Source of the DNA: Paraburkholderia panacisoli
GTDB lineage: Bacteria > Pseudomonadota > Gammaproteobacteria > Burkholderiales > Burkholderiaceae
Assembly: GCF_008369935.1 (NCBI RefSeq)
Contig: NZ_VTUZ01000037.1
Location: 1 to 64,000, forward strand
Reading direction: 5' to 3'
DNA: 64,000 nucleotides
This document shows positions 61,900-64,000 of this stretch, in pieces (within the stretch, counting starts at the first letter, position 1; each line of letters opens with the position of its first letter). Made by a program: the position numbers and the translations under genes. Under the pieces are notes generated by a model. The model was not told the origin of the DNA, ran no database searches, and was given only the letters and a program-made list of their open reading frames with translations.

Positions 61900-62445
61900 A
61901 GACCGGCGCGCGAGCGTTGTGCGGCTGCTTCAGCGCGACGGCATCGCGACCACGTTCGACTCAGCCAGCACGGTCGCGACACCGGAGCGCGGGGCGGCAA
62001 CCTGGACGTGCCCGGCGATGCCCCTCTTTCTCCAGCGCAATGACCGCGCGCTGATAGTCGGGGGCTTCAACCACGCCACACAGCACGAGACGCGCACCGC
62101 TCACCTGCTCGAGCACTTCGCGAAACGCACGGACCGTCCACGGTGGATTATTTATCGCCGCATACCTACCGATCTGCGCGACCTGCGCAGCAGCGTCGCT
62201 GGACCCGGCGCCGTCGGTGAACAAAAGCAGCGCGAGGTCGACGCCGTCGGGACCACGGTCATCGATGGATGCATGCCGATGGCCTGCACATAGTCCGTCA
62301 CACTTTGGCAGTGACCGGCCTCGCCCGGTCGCCAGAACCCGGCCAACCAGCGACGAATGCGGTCCGGGCAACTGACAACCGGCGAGATTTCCTCACAATG
62401 GATCGGTGCGCGACCGTCCGCGATAGACCGACGGCAAAACAACGT
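61900..62445 (-). pseudogene. glycosyltransferase family 4 remnant
   Basis: Minus-strand frames give CEEISPVVSCPDRIRRWLAG, FWRPGEAGHCQSVTDYVQAI, GMHPSMTVVPDGVDL, IGRYAAINNPPWTVRAFREV and GARLVLCGVVEAPDYQRAVI, ALEKEG. These are in the order expected for the C-terminal half of a GT-B enzyme. The reading needs at least one frameshift (near 62210), and the N-terminal domain and the end are missing. It is a dead gene next to the ligase-like protein. Confidence 0.6.
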
Positions 62446-62463
62446 CGACGGGGAGGATCAGCA

Positions 62464-63957
62464 ATGCGCCATAAGTATGCAACGCCCTGGATATGGATTT
62501 TTCTCCTCCCGCTCGCGCTGGACTATCAGGGGACCGACGCGAACCCGGCCCACTTCGCGCCACTCTTGCTGGTCTTGCTGTCGATGGCCGCGGGCCTCGC
62601 GCTGTTGCTGATCGCCCCCCGCTTCCGCGTACCTTCGCGACTGCGTTCGGTCGTCACAATCAGCACGCTGCTCTGCGTGTTCGGCAGCATCGTCTCCCAA
62701 CTGGCTCAGGGCAATGACACCGGCAACTATCTGCACACCTTGCTGCCCTTCGTGCTGTTCATGCTCGGCTACTTCGTCGCTAGCCGCCCGTGGAGCGAAT
62801 ACCGGCTCGCGCAATTCGAAAAGGCGTTGTTTCTCGCCAGTGTGATCAGCCTCGTGAGCACCTTTTTCTATGGGATGGCCGCGAGCGGCGGTCTCGATGA
62901 GGTGCGCTTGAGGATCGTGTCCGTGACGCTGCTCGGATTGCAAGGCGTGCTGCTGCACGAATTCGTCGTGGCGCGGCGCTTCTCGTTCTACACCGTCGCT
63001 GCATTCGCGGCCACCGTCCTCGTCGAATTGGTGAGCGAGACCCGGAGTCTGCTGGTCGGCACGGGCCTGCTGTTCCTGCTCGCGACGGCGCTGAGGGCGC
63101 CGACCATCCGCCGCATCAGGCACATGCTTGCCCCTGGCCTGGTCGTGGGCGCGGTGCTGGCCGGCACTGGCGGCATCGCGGCCTGGAGCTTTCCGGACGT
63201 CGCGCAGCAGTGGACGCAGCACATCTTCGCATCCGGGGAAGCTGTCTCAGGCAAGGATCCGACCGCGATCGCGCGTCAGTCTGAAATGCGCAATCAGTAC
63301 GACCAGGTGACCTCGTCGGCAAGCACGTTGCTGTTCGGCGAGGGCTATGGGCACGAGTATCGTTATTCACCCGTCCATCTGCCCGGCCTCGCGGGTCAGT
63401 TCACTGAAGAGGATCTGAACCCGATCCATGAGTGGGCCGCAGGTCACAACTTCTGGGTCTATCAACTGTTCGCCGGCGGCCTCGTGTTCGGCATCGGTAT
63501 GCCGCTGGCGATGCTGGCCGCGCTGGCGATCTGCTTTTTCTCCTACCGCTACTGGCGCGCCGTCGTGCCCGAAGCGCCGCTGCTGCCGGTACTCGGTCGC
63601 GCGATCATGCTGTTCGCCGCATTGCCGGCGACCTCGATCGGCGGCAATCCGCTCGGCCCGCGTTTCTCCGGCCTGGTGTTCGGCGTCGCGCTCGGCCTGA
63701 TGATCGCGACCCACGCACGCTTGCAACGCGCGCTGCCGGCGCGCGCGAAGCGCCCCGCATGGCCGCCGCAGCAGTGTTCGGCCGCGATGCCCGATTTGCC
63801 GGGCCGCGTTCATCCCGGCATGGGGCGCTCCGATCTCGCGGTCACGCTCGGCATGTCGCATCCGGTGGGCGCCCCGTCCGAGTCGAAGCCGTCCGGCGCG
63901 CTGGTGCCGCGCAACTCGCCGGCGCCACACGCCAATCGACCGACGATCGCCCGATGA
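62464..63957 (+). CDS. O-antigen ligase/polymerase-type membrane protein
   Basis: A 497-residue polytopic membrane protein with about ten to twelve helices. The first 420 residues alternate hydrophobic helices with short loops. A large periplasmic loop (about residues 250-330) holds ARQSEMRNQYDQVTSSASTL and GEGYGHEYRYSPVHLPG, then IHEWAAGHNFWVYQLFAGGL, where the H..H-N-F pattern fits the Wzy/WaaL superfamily. The last 80 residues are a Pro-rich hydrophilic tail. GGGAGG precedes ATG 62464. It may join or polymerise glycan on a lipid carrier; ligase versus polymerase cannot be decided here. Confidence 0.72.
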   Translation: MRHKYATPWIWIFLLPLALDYQGTDANPAHFAPLLLVLLSMAAGLALLLIAPRFRVPSRLRSVVTISTLLCVFGSIVSQLAQGNDTGNYLHTLLPFVLFMLGYFVASRPWSEYRLAQFEKALFLASVISLVSTFFYGMAASGGLDEVRLRIVSVTLLGLQGVLLHEFVVARRFSFYTVAAFAATVLVELVSETRSLLVGTGLLFLLATALRAPTIRRIRHMLAPGLVVGAVLAGTGGIAAWSFPDVAQQWTQHIFASGEAVSGKDPTAIARQSEMRNQYDQVTSSASTLLFGEGYGHEYRYSPVHLPGLAGQFTEEDLNPIHEWAAGHNFWVYQLFAGGLVFGIGMPLAMLAALAICFFSYRYWRAVVPEAPLLPVLGRAIMLFAALPATSIGGNPLGPRFSGLVFGVALGLMIATHARLQRALPARAKRPAWPPQQCSAAMPDLPGRVHPGMGRSDLAVTLGMSHPVGAPSESKPSGALVPRNSPAPHANRPTIAR

Positions 63958-64000
63958 AAGACCTGCCGCAGGTCGGGCCGAACGCGCGGACTGGAAACGG
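63958..64000. other. start of a downstream gene cut by the window edge
   Basis: After the TGA at 63955-63957 only 43 bases remain. ATGAAAGAC overlaps the stop at 63954-63962 as an ATGA and could begin a coupled gene, but too little is present to identify it. Confidence 0.3.

Overview
The window looks like a Burkholderia/Paraburkholderia chromosome. It is GC-rich, and the housekeeping blocks are the usual ones for that group: apaH beside a dTDP-rhamnose/O-antigen locus ending in wbiG-wbiH-wbiI-like genes; yqgE-ruvX-pyrR-pyrB-pyrC'; rubredoxin; thiD; and groES-groEL behind a CIRCE operator. The genus call is inference from gene content; no rRNA or tRNA gene was seen.

Layout. 1-4.9 kb is a pile-up of insertion sequences: three IS110-family elements (one only as a tail), an IS5-family fragment and two IS3-family stubs. 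4.9-42.9 kb is a surface-polysaccharide (O-antigen) locus read mostly on the minus strand. Its right half is intact: rmd, rfbBACD, a rhamnosyltransferase, wzm-wzt, several glycosyltransferases, an acetyltransferase, manC and two very large multidomain proteins. Its left half (7.8-21 kb) is rearranged: wbiI/wbiH/wbiG survive, but glycosyltransferase, galE, epimerase and cysC remnants lie among IS110, IS91, IS3 and a serine-recombinase fragment. 43-50.6 kb is apaH plus the pyrimidine operon, interrupted by an IscB-type RNA-guided nuclease gene. 50.9-58.3 kb holds a hypothetical protein, rubredoxin, thiD, an inserted sulfotransferase-cysC pair and groESL. 58.5-64 kb holds poorly known genes: a secreted Ala/Pro-rich protein, a protein with a long glutamine-rich repeat, a dead glycosyltransferase, and a membrane protein of the O-antigen ligase/polymerase type.

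How the genes work together. rfbBACD would make dTDP-L-rhamnose, and manC plus rmd would make GDP-D-rhamnose (gmd is not in the window). WbiI, WbiH and WbiG would start the lipid-linked glycan. The GT2, GT4 and GT61 enzymes extend it, and Wzm/Wzt export it. Two sulfotransferase/APS-kinase pairs, at 20-22 kb and 54-56 kb, suggest sulfation of a glycan; each pair has one damaged member.

The most interesting items are: (1) an intact IscB (RuvC and HNH residues all present) with a structured upstream region expected to encode its omega-RNA, lodged between ruvX and pyrR; (2) matching stem-loops with differing loops downstream of two IS110 transposases, candidates for bridge RNAs; (3) a 315-bp MITE-like element with 25-bp perfect terminal inverted repeats and an 8-bp target duplication inside a dead IS3 transposase; (4) methyltransferase/coiled-coil/glycosyltransferase fusions beside a Wzt that lacks its usual C-terminal sugar-binding domain.
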